A stretch of DNA of 64,000 nucleotides from the NCBI GenBank assembly GCA_016710285.1, contig JADJXR010000001.1, forward strand, positions 4,280,501-4,344,500, in the 5' to 3' direction. The stretch is from Chlorobiota bacterium (GTDB lineage Bacteria; Bacteroidota; Ignavibacteria; OLB7). Positions 1 to 13,777 of this stretch are shown here, piece by piece (position 1 is the first letter of the stretch; each line of letters begins with the position of its first letter). Below the pieces are notes generated by a model that saw only the letters and a list, made by a program, of their open reading frames with translations, was not told where the DNA came from and did no database searches. The translations under genes and the position numbers were made by a program.

Positions 1-386
1 AAATCGTTCCCCGTAACCGGCTTGCCATCGCTGAACTTGGCGTTTTTCTTCAGGCGGAAATCGTAGGTTAAATGGTCCGCGCTAACCACCGGCAACGAGT
101 CGGCAAGCCACGGCATTGGCTCCAGCGTTTCCCAATTCGGGAGCATTAACCGGTCGTAGATATAGCTGATGATTTCCTGCTGGCTGGCATCGGTTGCCAC
201 AAGCTCGCGCATGTCCTCAGGGTCGGCGGTGCTGTGGATGATAACCCAATCCCCCTGCACCGGCGCGCCGGCATCGGCGGTGGATGTTGCGCCGCCATTC
301 TCCCCGCCACCACAGGCGGTGAATGCTAACGGAGCCGCCACACAAAGCAGCGCGAACAATTGGCGGAAACGAAGTTGTTTGTTCAT
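1..386 (-). CDS. Peptide-type ABC transporter substrate-binding lipoprotein (N-terminal part)
   Basis: The gene starts at 386 and runs off the left edge, so only about 128 residues are visible. It opens with MNKQLRFRQLFALLCVAAP and a lipobox ending FTAC, followed by a Gly/Ala-rich linker, so it should be a lipid-anchored periplasmic protein. The next stretch (IISYIYDRLM, LADSLPVVSADHLTYDFRL, FSDGKPVTGND) matches the start of family 5 extracellular solute-binding proteins (DppA/OppA type), which capture oligopeptides or nickel chelates for an ABC importer. The permease and ATPase genes are not in view. The family assignment rests on the N-terminal lobe pattern only; the ligand cannot be told. 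Confidence 0.8.
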   Translation of the reverse strand, partial: MNKQLRFRQLFALLCVAAPLAFTACGGGENGGATSTADAGAPVQGDWVIIHSTADPEDMRELVATDASQQEIISYIYDRLMLPNWETLEPMPWLADSLPVVSADHLTYDFRLKKNAKFSDGKPVTGND

Positions 387-503
387 GGTCGTCTGGTCCG
401 GAATGTCTATTGGTTCTTTTTGGTGCAGTTGCTGAATTAGCGTGAGCCAAAATAGTGAAATCCCCCCCCACCTTCCTACCTCCCGTTTTCTTCCTGCGGG
501 CAC

Positions 504-2312
504 TTAGCGTGCAAGCCAGAACTCCATCAGCCTTGCTTCTTCTTCGGTTGGTTCTGGCTTCGGGGTCAGCTCCCACACAACCCGCTCCTCCGGCTGCAGG
601 GTTGCTTGATAAACCCTCCCTTCCGTTGCGGCGATAATCTCCAGCGGCTTCCCTGCCAGCAATGCCCCCCGGTAAACAGCGTCCCACTGCTTGCTGCTTC
701 CCACGCGAACTCCGTTCAACGCCAGCACCTCATCATCCGCCCCCAGCCCTGCACGCTCCGCAGGGGAGTCGCGAACAACCCGGCTTACTTTCAGCCCGGT
801 CTTAATCTCCTCAACCTGCATCCCCCCCCATGTGGCAGGGAATGGGCGTTGGTATGGCAACGATTCCCCAAAATGCTGAGCCTCGGCAACGGCAACCCTG
901 CTGCCCCATTCCAACCCGAAACGCCCCAGATATTCGGCAAGGGGAAGCTCGTCGGTGCTGGAAAGCCAGTGGCGCAAGTGCGTCCCAATCTCCACCCCGG
1001 TTGCCTGGCCAACAATCTCGATGAACTCATCTTCGGTTAGGCCAACCGCAGGGTTTGCTTCGTAGCGTGCCATCAATGCCCGCATCCCGTCGTCCAATTT
1101 TTTTGCGCCGTTCGATTCGGAGATGATGAGAAGGTCCAAGAGCATGAAGATCACCCCCCCTTTCAGATAGTAGCTCACCTGCCGGTTGTTCTGGTCCGGC
1201 GTTGGGACGTAGAGCTTCACCCAGGCGAGGAAGGAGCTTTCCTTGATGGACATCGCTTTCCGCCCGGGGATCGCCATCAGCGTGCAGAGGTGATCGGAGC
1301 CTAAGGTCCGCAGGTACTCGGCGCGGTTGTAGAAGCCGCAGCGGTAGGTCATCAGGTCGTCGTAGTAGCTGGTACAGCCTTCGGCAAGCCAGAGCATGCT
1401 GGAGTAGATTTCGCGGTCGTAGTTAAACGGGCCGAACTCAATCGGGCGGATCCGCTTGATGTTCCACAAGTGGAAATACTCGTGGCACAGCAGCCCCAGG
1501 AACTTCACGGCGCGGTCGCTGTCGCCAAAGATTTCCGAGTCGAAAATATTCACCGAGCAGCGGGCGTGTTCCAGCCCGCCATACAGCCCGCTAAGAAGCT
1601 GGTTGATGAAGACGTAGCGGTCGTACGGAAGGCTTCCCCACATCTTCACGGCGGTGTCAACAATGATTTTGCATTGCTCAACAATCCAATCGGGGTCGAA
1701 GTCGCCCGCGCCAATCACCGCCACCTCGTGCGTTGCTCCGTGGCGGGTGAAGGTGGCCACAAAATGGTCCCCAAGCTCCATCGGCGAATCCACCAGGATG
1801 TCGTAATTCAACGCCCCCCACACCCCTTCCCGAACCGGAGAAAGTGGCGTGCTGATTTGGGACCACGGGTTGTGGATTTCCACGTGATGGAGTTCGTTGG
1901 TGCGCCCCTGGACGTACATCATCACGTTGGCCGGATTGATGAACGCATGGAACCGATTGATGTGGCTAAGCCGCACCGAACGCTCGTTCCCGTACCAATT
2001 CCACGAAGCCCGCACCGTCCCGGCGGTTGGGACCGCAAGGGTGAAACGATTCTTGGAGGTCCATTCTGGAGTAAGCCGCGTTCCGTCCGGCGCGAACACT
2101 TGCAGGTCCCCCTGGTTGCTGACGAAGTCGCGAACCTTGTACGAACCAGGTATCCAGTTCGGAAGCGCCAGCGTCAGTTCCCCCGCCTCGGTGTCAATCT
2201 CCATCTCCACATTCACCAAATGCTGCGCGGCGTGCGGGAAGCTCAGCTGGTAGCGGATTGCTGCGGTGGTGTTCAGTAGTTGCGCGTCGGTCTGTTCGAT
2301 GTTGTAGGCCAT
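504..2312 (-). CDS. M61 family metallopeptidase with C-terminal PDZ domain (glycyl aminopeptidase type)
   Basis: The 602-residue protein carries the gluzincin motif HEYFH at about 277-281, a downstream glutamate in WLAEGCTSYY at about 311 as third zinc ligand, and a GGLEH segment at about 245-249 corresponding to the exopeptidase motif of M1/M61 enzymes. The N-terminal 170 residues look like the beta-sandwich of M61 peptidases. A PDZ domain lies near 505-585 (VSRVVRDSPAERAGLGADDEVLALNG). M61 enzymes remove N-terminal Gly/Ala from peptides. No signal peptide is seen, so a cytoplasmic role is likely. The start lies 27 bp downstream of the end of the flavin reductase-like gene, so co-transcription is plausible. 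Confidence 0.9.
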   Translation of the reverse strand: MAYNIEQTDAQLLNTTAAIRYQLSFPHAAQHLVNVEMEIDTEAGELTLALPNWIPGSYKVRDFVSNQGDLQVFAPDGTRLTPEWTSKNRFTLAVPTAGTVRASWNWYGNERSVRLSHINRFHAFINPANVMMYVQGRTNELHHVEIHNPWSQISTPLSPVREGVWGALNYDILVDSPMELGDHFVATFTRHGATHEVAVIGAGDFDPDWIVEQCKIIVDTAVKMWGSLPYDRYVFINQLLSGLYGGLEHARCSVNIFDSEIFGDSDRAVKFLGLLCHEYFHLWNIKRIRPIEFGPFNYDREIYSSMLWLAEGCTSYYDDLMTYRCGFYNRAEYLRTLGSDHLCTLMAIPGRKAMSIKESSFLAWVKLYVPTPDQNNRQVSYYLKGGVIFMLLDLLIISESNGAKKLDDGMRALMARYEANPAVGLTEDEFIEIVGQATGVEIGTHLRHWLSSTDELPLAEYLGRFGLEWGSRVAVAEAQHFGESLPYQRPFPATWGGMQVEEIKTGLKVSRVVRDSPAERAGLGADDEVLALNGVRVGSSKQWDAVYRGALLAGKPLEIIAATEGRVYQATLQPEERVVWELTPKPEPTEEEARLMEFWLAR

Positions 2313-2339
2313 GAGCGTTCTGTTAAAACTCTGTTGATT

Positions 2340-3368
2340 CTATTGATTTGGTTGTTGATCTCTCTGTTCAATTGCCGCCAAATGGTGCTCGGGGTGGCGA
2401 AGCAATTCCTGGGCAATGGCGCAGTTCCAAGCGTTGGCCACGTCGTTCTTCCGCAGGAATTGTTGGATGATGTGGTGAAGCGTTGCGGTGTCGGATTCCC
2501 CCCACTGGTCGCGGCCAATCCGTCCGGCCAAGAAGGCTTGGAACGCTCGGTTCGGCGTGCCAACGCGAAGCTCGGTGGCAAGGTTATCGGGAAGGCTTGC
2601 GGGAAGATTTGCAAGCTCCGTTGCAATGAACGCTTGCGCCGCCGCCACGTCGGGAAGCTGCTGAACCCCGGCCAGTTTTGCCAGATCGTTTCCGGTAAGG
2701 ATGGTGCTTTCCAGCAGGTGGTTGGGAAGCGCGTCGAACCCAATGCCGGTGTGGGTTGGCTTGGCAAGGGTGAACACCGCCGGCCCGCTTGCGCGGCAGT
2801 AAAGCGGCCCCCCCATTCGGGCAACAAGGTCCAACCGGTCCGCGCTGGGATATTGGCCGTCGAAGATTGATTCCTGAAGGTGGAACATCACCACTTCGCC
2901 AATCAAGATATTGGCCGACCCGGGTCCGCCGCCAACGGGGATATGGTGAAGCAGCTTGCACTCCATCACCATCGGCGATTCGGCCACGCCAAAGGGCTTG
3001 ATTTTGTGGCTTTCCAGCTTCGTAAATCCAGCCTTCACGAACTCATCCACCCCCTCGGGAAAATCGCACGAAGCAAGGCTGATCTGCTCCACCATCGAAT
3101 AGCTCACCACCGAGATGGTGAACTCGCCCGTTGCCAGCACGTTCAGCAATGTGTGCTTGGGGCTGCCGTCCGTCCCCCGAAACGCTGGGGAGAACGCAAC
3201 CACCGGAGGATTCGCGCCGAAGGCATTGAAGAAGGAGAAAGGGGCAAGATTCGGGCGGCCATCGGAATCCACCGTTCCGGCAAACGCAATTGGGCGCGGC
3301 GCAACGCAGCTCAGCAAATAACGGTGCGACTCGCTGTGATGGATAGTGGCTGGATCAATGTGGCGCAT
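2340..3368 (-). CDS. Flavin reductase-like (FMN-binding) domain protein with extra C-terminal region
   Basis: The start at 3368 (MRHIDPATIHHSESHRYLLS) is preferred because the protein family begins here. An in-frame extension to 3467 runs into repeat-like sequence. Residues 1-200 form a flavin reductase/split-barrel FMN-binding domain (VAPRPIAFAGTVDSDGRPNLAPFSFFNAF, then PPVVAFSP). Such proteins bind FMN and reduce flavins or act as small oxidoreductases. About 130 further residues after the barrel, with no recognisable motif, make it longer than the usual 200-residue family member. It probably shares a transcript with the M61 peptidase. The substrate is unknown. Confidence 0.8.
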   Translation of the reverse strand: MRHIDPATIHHSESHRYLLSCVAPRPIAFAGTVDSDGRPNLAPFSFFNAFGANPPVVAFSPAFRGTDGSPKHTLLNVLATGEFTISVVSYSMVEQISLASCDFPEGVDEFVKAGFTKLESHKIKPFGVAESPMVMECKLLHHIPVGGGPGSANILIGEVVMFHLQESIFDGQYPSADRLDLVARMGGPLYCRASGPAVFTLAKPTHTGIGFDALPNHLLESTILTGNDLAKLAGVQQLPDVAAAQAFIATELANLPASLPDNLATELRVGTPNRAFQAFLAGRIGRDQWGESDTATLHHIIQQFLRKNDVANAWNCAIAQELLRHPEHHLAAIEQRDQQPNQ

Positions 3369-3472
3369 CGGCAGGATTGAAGGATTTGCGAAGAGGTCCC
3401 GGCTTGTTGGCAGGGCAAAAGTACAAAAGGAGGAAATGGGATTTCGTAAAGAGCTGAGGCAGTGCAAGAACC

Positions 3473-3710
3473 TTCGGTAGCCGCCCCGACATGAAGTCGG
3501 GGTTTATAAAAGGTCGGTAGCCGCCCCGACATGAAGTCGGGGTTCATAAAAGGTCGGTAGCCGCCCCGACATGGAGTCGGGGTTCATAAAAAGTCGGTAG
3601 CCGAAGGTCTTTAGCCTTCGGTGTCTTGGCAGGCTAAAGACCTGCCGCTACCCCGATAAAGATCGGGGCCGCTACCCCGACCCAGTCGGGGCCGCTACCC
3701 CGTGCAACGC
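3473..3710. repeat. Modular palindromic intergenic repeat cluster 1
   Basis: Three near-identical 40-bp tandem units begin at about 3478, 3518 and 3558. Each contains GTAGCCGCCCCGACATGAAG followed by the complementary TCGGGG arm and TTCATAAAAGG. They are followed by a GGTCTTTAGCCTTCGG module, a GGCAGGCTAAAGACCTGCC module and two short CCCCGA/TCGGGG palindromes. The same modules occur at 35675, 43822, 58340 and 60962. The right end overlaps the last codons of the purine nucleoside phosphorylase gene. Confidence 0.9.
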
Positions 3711-4448
3711 TGCCTCAATTGCTTTCCGCACGTTTCCGAACGCGCTTTGGCCTTGCATCACAACGTGGTGGTGGTCCAGCAGCTCCGCCGGCGTTTCGCT
3801 GGCGATGTTGGTGATAAGCGATAAGCCCACCACCTCCATTCCGCACTCCCTGGCGGCGGCGGCCTCCATCAGTGTTGACATCCCAACGGCATCGGCACCA
3901 AGCCGGCGAAGCATCCGAATTTCTGCGCGGGTTTCGTAGCTGGGACCGGTCACCATTGCGTAGCTGCCGCGCCGCAGCGCAACGCCCCGGGCCAACGCAT
4001 CGGCTTCAATCGTGGAGTACCGCTCGGTGCTGAAGCTGGCATGGTTTGGAACCCCGTGCGGGAGCTTCGTCATCGGCATGGCGAAGGCGGACCCAAGCAG
4101 CATCAGGTCCCCCACGCGAAGGTGGGGGTTCAATCCCCCGGCGGCGTTGGTCAGCACCAGCAGGCGTGCACCGCAATCGGCGGCGGCCCGAACGGTGGAT
4201 TCAATCTCCCCGCGCCCAACGCCTTCGTACAGATGCCGCCGCCCAAGTGCAAGAAGGATTCCATCGGTTGGATTCCCAAGCATTGCCAGCACCCCGCGAT
4301 GCCCAGCCACGCTGGTCGGGAGCGTGGCAACCGGGGTCAGCGCGGCTTGGGCGAACGCATCCCCCATGCCGCTGCCAAGCACCACCAGTGCTTTCAGCCG
4401 TTCGGCCCCCACAAGCGCGCACCGTGTGCGAAGCAGCAATCCATCCAT
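3672..4448 (-). CDS. punA: Purine nucleoside phosphorylase (trimeric PNP family)
   Basis: The 258-residue protein has the trimeric PNP signatures in order: phosphate-binding VLGSGMGD near residue 24, GRRHLYEG, TNAAGGLNP, GPSYETRAEI, GADAVGMST and SLITN. The His, Glu, Met and Asn used for phosphate and purine binding are all kept. It cleaves (deoxy)inosine and guanosine to free base and (deoxy)ribose 1-phosphate in purine salvage. It is slightly shorter than the usual 270-280 residues. The last residues (GVAAPTGSG) are encoded by the dispersed GTAGCGGCCCCGAC repeat, so the original C-terminus was probably replaced. It follows rpoC on the same strand after about 100 bp. Confidence 0.9.
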   Translation of the reverse strand: MDGLLLRTRCALVGAERLKALVVLGSGMGDAFAQAALTPVATLPTSVAGHRGVLAMLGNPTDGILLALGRRHLYEGVGRGEIESTVRAAADCGARLLVLTNAAGGLNPHLRVGDLMLLGSAFAMPMTKLPHGVPNHASFSTERYSTIEADALARGVALRRGSYAMVTGPSYETRAEIRMLRRLGADAVGMSTLMEAAAARECGMEVVGLSLITNIASETPAELLDHHHVVMQGQSAFGNVRKAIEAALHGVAAPTGSG

Positions 4449-4550
4449 GCCAAATTCATCACCGATTGAATGATCCTGGAAACCACAAACCCCCGGTGAA
4501 TTGCTTCGCCGAGGGCTTGGGATTGATATGCGGCCACCACCAGTGGTGGA

Positions 4551-8852
<4,302 letters not shown>

Positions 8853-8962
8853 GATGATCTCCCGGTTTATAAGTTCAGTGCTTCGTTAGTCAACTTTTCA
8901 TTGGTTTGCATTGGCGCAGTGCGCCCGTGCCATCACGCTGCTTGGGGGTTCTTGCACGCCGC

Positions 8963-8987
8963 TTCCTCCATCGCGCTGATGGAGGAA
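8963..8987 (-). promoter_or_regulatory. Stem-loop between rpoB and rpoC
   Basis: A perfect 10-bp stem (TTCCTCCATC/GATGGAGGAA) with a 5-nt loop lies in the 168-bp rpoB-rpoC spacer. No T-run follows, so it is more likely an RNA-processing or stability element than a terminator. The role is inferred. Confidence 0.45.
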
Positions 8988-9020
8988 AGCATGGCGGGCG
9001 GATTGCTTCAGCTTTCGCCG

Positions 9021-12000
9021 TTAGTCAATCTTCACCTCAAGCCCAAGCCCTTGAAGCTCGCGCACAAGCACGTTGAAGGATTCCGGAATGTTTGGTTCCG
9101 GCAGGTTCTCCCCTTTCACAATGCTTTCGTAGCTCTTCGAGCGGCCATGGACGTCGTCGGATTTTACCGTCAGGATTTCCTGCAGCACGTTCGACGCGCC
9201 GTAGGCTTCCAGCGCCCAGACCTCCATCTCCCCAAATCGCTGCCCGCCGAACTGCGCCTTTCCGCCCAGCGGCTGCTGGGTGATAAGACTGTACGGGCCG
9301 ATTGAGCGCGCGTGGATTTTATCCTCGACAAGGTGGGAGAGCTTCAGCATGTAGATCACCCCAACGGTCACCTGTTGGTCGAAGCGTTCGCCGCTGCGTC
9401 CGTCGTACAGGTCGGTTTTGGCCGAGCGGTCAAGGCCCGCTTTCTCCAGCCAATCCATCACATCGCCCCAGCGTGCGCCGTCGAAAATTGGCGTGGCAAA
9501 ACGGACGCCCAGCCGAAGCCCAGCCCAGCCCAACGCGGTTTCGTACAGCTGCCCCAGGTTCATACGCGACGGCACGCCAAGCGGGTTTAGCACGATGTCA
9601 ATCGGGGTTCCGTCGGGAAGGAATGGCATATCCTCCACCGAAACGATCTTGGCCACAACGCCTTTGTTTCCGTGGCGGCCGGCCATCTTATCCCCCACTT
9701 GCAGCTTCCGCTTTTTGGCAACATAGACCTTTGCCATTTGCAGGATTCCAGGCTGAAGCTCATCCCCCTGCGCCACCTTGTTTTTCTCGATGCGGATGTC
9801 GTCCTGCACCAAGTCAACAATCGCGCGGAAGTTTTGGTAGGCTTTGCGAACAAGGCTGTTTTTCCGCTTGTTCTCCACCCACGGGTCTTCGGTGCTCCAA
9901 AGGCCAACGTCCAATCCATCGGCCAGCTTGGTGGTGAAGGTGTCGGCCTTCAGCCCGGTTCCGGCGCGGATGATGGTGGTTCCGCTTTCATCGCGGATTC
10001 CCAACGAGGTCTCGCCATCCAACAGAAGCCCCAATTTTTCGGCAAGCATCTTGCTGTAGCGGTCCAGCTCCTCGATCAGCTTCCGGTCCAGCATCTCCTG
10101 CCGTTTCTTCTCATCCTTGCGGATGTCGGTGTCCTTCTTGATAACCCGGCGGCTGAACAGCTGCGATTGGATCACCACACCTTTAATCCCCGGCGGGGTT
10201 TTTAGCGATGCGTCCTTGACGTCGCCAGCTTTGTCGCCAAAGATTGCGCGCAGCAGTTTCTCTTCTGGCGTTGGGTCCGTCTCCCCTTTTGGGGTGATCT
10301 TACCAACCAGAATATCCCCTTCGGTTGCCTCCGAACCGATGCGGATCATCCCTGCTTCATCAAGGTTCCGAACGGCTTCTTCGGAGACGTTGGGGATTTC
10401 GCGGGTTAGCTCCTCTTCGCCACGCTTGGTGTCGCGGACGTGGGTGGTGAACTCCTCGATGTGCACCGAGGTGTAGATATCCTCGCTTACCACCCGCTCG
10501 CTGATAACGATAGCGTCCTCGAAGTTGTAGCCGCGCCACGGCATGAACGCCACCAACAGGTTGCGGCCCAAGGCAAGCTCGCCATCTTTTGTTGAGCTTC
10601 CATCCACAAGAACATCGCCGGCGGCAACGCGCTGGCCTTCGCGGACAAGGGGCCGCTGGTTGATGCAGGTGTCCTGGTTGGTGCGGAAGAACTTGACCAG
10701 CGGATACTCCTTCACCCGGTCGTCAACAAAGCTGACAAGCTGGTCATCCTTGCTGAGGGTTTGGTCATACTCCACGATGATCTTGGTGGAGTCAACGTAT
10801 TTCACCACGCCGTCGCGCTCGGCAACGATCAGTGTGCGGCTGTCGCGGGCGATCTTCCACTCCATGCCGGTTCCCACAATTGGGCGTTCTGGGCGGAGCA
10901 ACGGGACCGCTTGGCGTTGCATGTTGGACCCCATCAGCGCACGGTTTGCGTCGTCGTGCTCCAGGAACGGAATCATTGCGGCTGCGGCCGAGACCATCTG
11001 GTTTGGCGCGATGTCGGCATACTGAATCTGGTGCGGTTCCACCATCACAAAGTCGCCCGACTGCCGCGCCCGAACGCGGTCCACGGTGATGTTGCCATCC
11101 TTGTCGGTTTCAATCGTTGCGGTGGCAATGATTGAGCCTTCTTCAAGATCGGCGGAGATATACTCAACGTCGTCGGTCACCCTGCCGTCAACCACTTTGC
11201 GGTATGGCGTTTCAAGGAAGCCGAAGCCGTTGATGCGGGCATAGATGCAGAGCGATGAAATAAGGCCGATGTTCGGACCTTCCGGCGTTTCAATCGGGCA
11301 AAGGCGGCCGTAGTGGGTGTAGTGAACGTCGCGAACCTCGAAGCCAGCGCGTTCGCGGGTAAGGCCGCCGGGTCCCAACGCGGACATACGCCGCTTGTTC
11401 GTTGTCTCGGCCAGCGGGTTTGTCTGGTCCATGAACTGCGACAGCTGGTTGGTGCCGAAGAACGTGTTGATAACCGACGTGACCGTCCGGGCGTTGACCA
11501 ATTCCGAAGGGGTGAAGTTCTCCGCATCGTGGATGTTCATCCGCTCCTTGATCGTGCGGCCCATGCGTGCCATGCCGATATTCACCTGCGCGGCAAGTTG
11601 CTCCCCGACGGTGCGGACGCGGCGATTCCCCAAGTGGTCAATGTCGTCCACCTGGCGTTTCCCTTGCTGAAGATCAATCAGATATTTGATGATGGAGACG
11701 ATGTCCTCGCGGGTAAGGGTCGTCTGGTCGCTCGGGATTCCTAATCCCAATTTTTGGTTGATGCGATGCCGCCCAACTTCGCCAAGGTCGTAGCGTTTTG
11801 GATTGAAGAAGAGCTTCTCGATCAGTGCGCGGGCGGTCTCCAAATCTGGAGCTTCGCCGGAGCGGAGCTGGCGGTAGATTGCCTCCAAAGCATCTTCTTC
11901 GCTGCGGGCGATATCCTTCTGGATCGTTTTAACGATGATGGAGTCGGACTGGGAAGCCTCAAGGGTGTACAGCTGCACGGTTTCCGCGCCGGAGGCTTGG

Positions 12001-12824
12001 AACCGCACGATCAGCTCTTCGGTCAGGATGGCATCGCGGCCGATGATGATCTCGCCGGTTTCCATATCAATCACGTCGCCGGCAATCACGCGGTCCACAA
12101 AGTCTGCGTTCAATTCCGAGACAGCAACGTCTTCGGTCAGATTGAAGAGTTGCAGCAGGTCGTCATCGCTGCTGAAGCCCAGCGCACGCAGAAGCGTGGT
12201 GACCGGGAATTTTTTCTTGCGGTCAATGTAGGCGTACATCACGTTTTGGATGTCGGTGGTGAACTCCACCCACGAACCACGGAACGGAATGATACGAGCC
12301 GAGAAGATGCGCGTGCCGTTTGGGTGCATGGCATCGCTAAAGAACACGCCCGGGGAGCGGTGAAGCTGGGAGACAACCACCCGCTCGGCACCATTGATAA
12401 TGAAGGTGCCGCGCTCGGTCATCATGGGGATGTTCCCAAGATAGACCTCTTGCTCAACGGTTTCGATAAAATCGTCGGAATCGGGTTCGGCTTTGGAGCT
12501 AAGGCGCAAGCGGGCTTTCAGCGGGACAGCAAAGGTAAGTTCGCGGTCGCGGCATTCAATCTCGCTATACTTTGGCCGCTCGATCCGGTATTCCAGATAC
12601 TCCAGCGTAAAAATTTCGCGAGCATCGGTGATGGGGAAATTGCCAGCAAATGCCGATTGCAACCCCACCATTTTGCGTTCGGCAGGGGGTATGTCGGCCT
12701 GCAGAAACTCCCGATATGCGGCCACCTGCACATCCAGCAGGTCCGGCATATCCAACAAATGCTTAACGCGGGAGAACGTGATGCGCCCGTCGTTTTGGTT
12801 GATCGTTGGTGCGTTGGTTGTCAC
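9021..12824 (-). CDS. rpoB: DNA-directed RNA polymerase subunit beta
   Basis: The 1267-residue protein is complete and collinear with bacterial beta. It has the rifampicin-pocket segment (FFGTNQLSQFMDQTNPLAETTNKRRMSALGPGG), the RPLVREGQRV and GYNFEDAIVISERVV catalytic-region motifs, and the C-terminal GGQRFGEMEVWALEAYGA clamp segment. The rifampicin-site residues look wild type (Q, D, H replaced by N in TNKR, R). The start is GTG at 12824, preceded by GGAGGA nine bases upstream. A 463-bp spacer without a gene separates it from rplL. Confidence 0.98.
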   Translation of the reverse strand: MTTNAPTINQNDGRITFSRVKHLLDMPDLLDVQVAAYREFLQADIPPAERKMVGLQSAFAGNFPITDAREIFTLEYLEYRIERPKYSEIECRDRELTFAVPLKARLRLSSKAEPDSDDFIETVEQEVYLGNIPMMTERGTFIINGAERVVVSQLHRSPGVFFSDAMHPNGTRIFSARIIPFRGSWVEFTTDIQNVMYAYIDRKKKFPVTTLLRALGFSSDDDLLQLFNLTEDVAVSELNADFVDRVIAGDVIDMETGEIIIGRDAILTEELIVRFQASGAETVQLYTLEASQSDSIIVKTIQKDIARSEEDALEAIYRQLRSGEAPDLETARALIEKLFFNPKRYDLGEVGRHRINQKLGLGIPSDQTTLTREDIVSIIKYLIDLQQGKRQVDDIDHLGNRRVRTVGEQLAAQVNIGMARMGRTIKERMNIHDAENFTPSELVNARTVTSVINTFFGTNQLSQFMDQTNPLAETTNKRRMSALGPGGLTRERAGFEVRDVHYTHYGRLCPIETPEGPNIGLISSLCIYARINGFGFLETPYRKVVDGRVTDDVEYISADLEEGSIIATATIETDKDGNITVDRVRARQSGDFVMVEPHQIQYADIAPNQMVSAAAAMIPFLEHDDANRALMGSNMQRQAVPLLRPERPIVGTGMEWKIARDSRTLIVAERDGVVKYVDSTKIIVEYDQTLSKDDQLVSFVDDRVKEYPLVKFFRTNQDTCINQRPLVREGQRVAAGDVLVDGSSTKDGELALGRNLLVAFMPWRGYNFEDAIVISERVVSEDIYTSVHIEEFTTHVRDTKRGEEELTREIPNVSEEAVRNLDEAGMIRIGSEATEGDILVGKITPKGETDPTPEEKLLRAIFGDKAGDVKDASLKTPPGIKGVVIQSQLFSRRVIKKDTDIRKDEKKRQEMLDRKLIEELDRYSKMLAEKLGLLLDGETSLGIRDESGTTIIRAGTGLKADTFTTKLADGLDVGLWSTEDPWVENKRKNSLVRKAYQNFRAIVDLVQDDIRIEKNKVAQGDELQPGILQMAKVYVAKKRKLQVGDKMAGRHGNKGVVAKIVSVEDMPFLPDGTPIDIVLNPLGVPSRMNLGQLYETALGWAGLRLGVRFATPIFDGARWGDVMDWLEKAGLDRSAKTDLYDGRSGERFDQQVTVGVIYMLKLSHLVEDKIHARSIGPYSLITQQPLGGKAQFGGQRFGEMEVWALEAYGASNVLQEILTVKSDDVHGRSKSYESIVKGENLPEPNIPESFNVLVRELQGLGLEVKID

Positions 12825-13287
12825 AGGTATGATCCTCCGATCTATCAGAAAAGTTGCAAGGTCACGTCAGACAAAAAAAGGACTCGTCCCGATCCTGACC
12901 GAATCGCGAAGAATCCTGAAAACTGCTGTGTGTTTGTAAGAGCGATCTTGATGTGCGTGTGTGCGCTGAGCATGAGCGTTTGGGCCGGGCAACAGCGGGC
13001 AGGGGGCGCGATGGCCTTCAGCGGCTGGCGCGTTGGGATCGGTTTCCCCCCTTCTGTTGCTTCACGGCCGTGAAGATACGGCGAACGGTTGACGGGGCAA
13101 ACAGCCGTTGTATTGCCCCGCTGCCAAAAATATTGGCACCCTTCACTTCACCATCGAAGATAGAGTTCTCCCCGACAGACGTGGCGTTGCGCGCCAAACG
13201 GACTATCGGGGAGATTCAAGATGCGCTCGCAGTGTCGCCGTTCGGTGGCGTGAATGCCACCCCCGGGCGACGCTCGGAACGGGGAGA
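12825..13287 (-). promoter_or_regulatory. Long rplL-rpoB spacer with inverted repeats (attenuator-like)
   Basis: This 463-bp gap holds no convincing gene. Two inverted repeats are visible: GGGGCAA/TTGCCCC at 13094-13119 and TCTCCCCGA/TCGGGGAGA at 13167-13214. In other bacteria the rplL-rpoB spacer carries a partial terminator and a processing site that lower rpoBC expression relative to L7/L12. A similar role is inferred here from position and structure only. Confidence 0.4.
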
Positions 13288-13668
13288 TTACTTCAAGGTA
13301 ACCTTGGCACCGGCAGCCTCGAGCTTCTTCTGAAGATCTTCGGCTTCGGCTTTTGCAATCCCTTCCTTCACGGCTTTCGGTGCGCCTTCCACCAAGTCTT
13401 TGGCTTCTTTCAAGCCAAGCCCGGTGATCTCGCGGACCACTTTGATCACGTTGATCTTCTGTGCGCCGGCGTCGGTCAGCTCAACCGTGAACTCGGTTTG
13501 CTCTTCCACGACTGGGGCTGGGCCGCCAGCGGCTGGCATCATGCCGCCCATCATCATTGGTGCAGCGGCGGTGACGCCGAATTTGTCTTCCAAAGCCTTC
13601 TTCAGCTCGGAGGCCTCAAGAAGGGTAAGGTTGCCAATCTTTTCGACCAGTTCTTCTACGTTTGCCAT
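13288..13668 (-). CDS. rplL: 50S ribosomal protein L7/L12
   Basis: The 126-residue protein starts MANVEELVEKIGNLTLLEASELKKALEDKFGV. It has the N-terminal dimerisation helices, an Ala/Gly/Met-rich hinge around 37-55, and the C-terminal factor-binding domain (EFTVELTDAGAQKINVIKVVREITGLGLKEAKDLV). It forms the ribosomal stalk that recruits translation GTPases. The start at 13668 is chosen because the reading frame upstream does not resemble L7/L12. It lies 109 bp after rplJ. Confidence 0.97.
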   Translation of the reverse strand: MANVEELVEKIGNLTLLEASELKKALEDKFGVTAAAPMMMGGMMPAAGGPAPVVEEQTEFTVELTDAGAQKINVIKVVREITGLGLKEAKDLVEGAPKAVKEGIAKAEAEDLQKKLEAAGAKVTLK

Positions 13669-13777
13669 TTCTGTATTCCCTAAGAATGTGTGAGTTGTTT
13701 GTTCGATGTTCAAGTGCAACGGCTGAAGTTGCGCGAATCCGGTACGGGGCGATTTCCCCTCCCCCCAAGGGCCGGTG

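Noticed and set aside
11754..13073. 439-residue plus-strand open frame opposite rpoB
   Set aside because: It is an antisense shadow of rpoB without recognisable domains.
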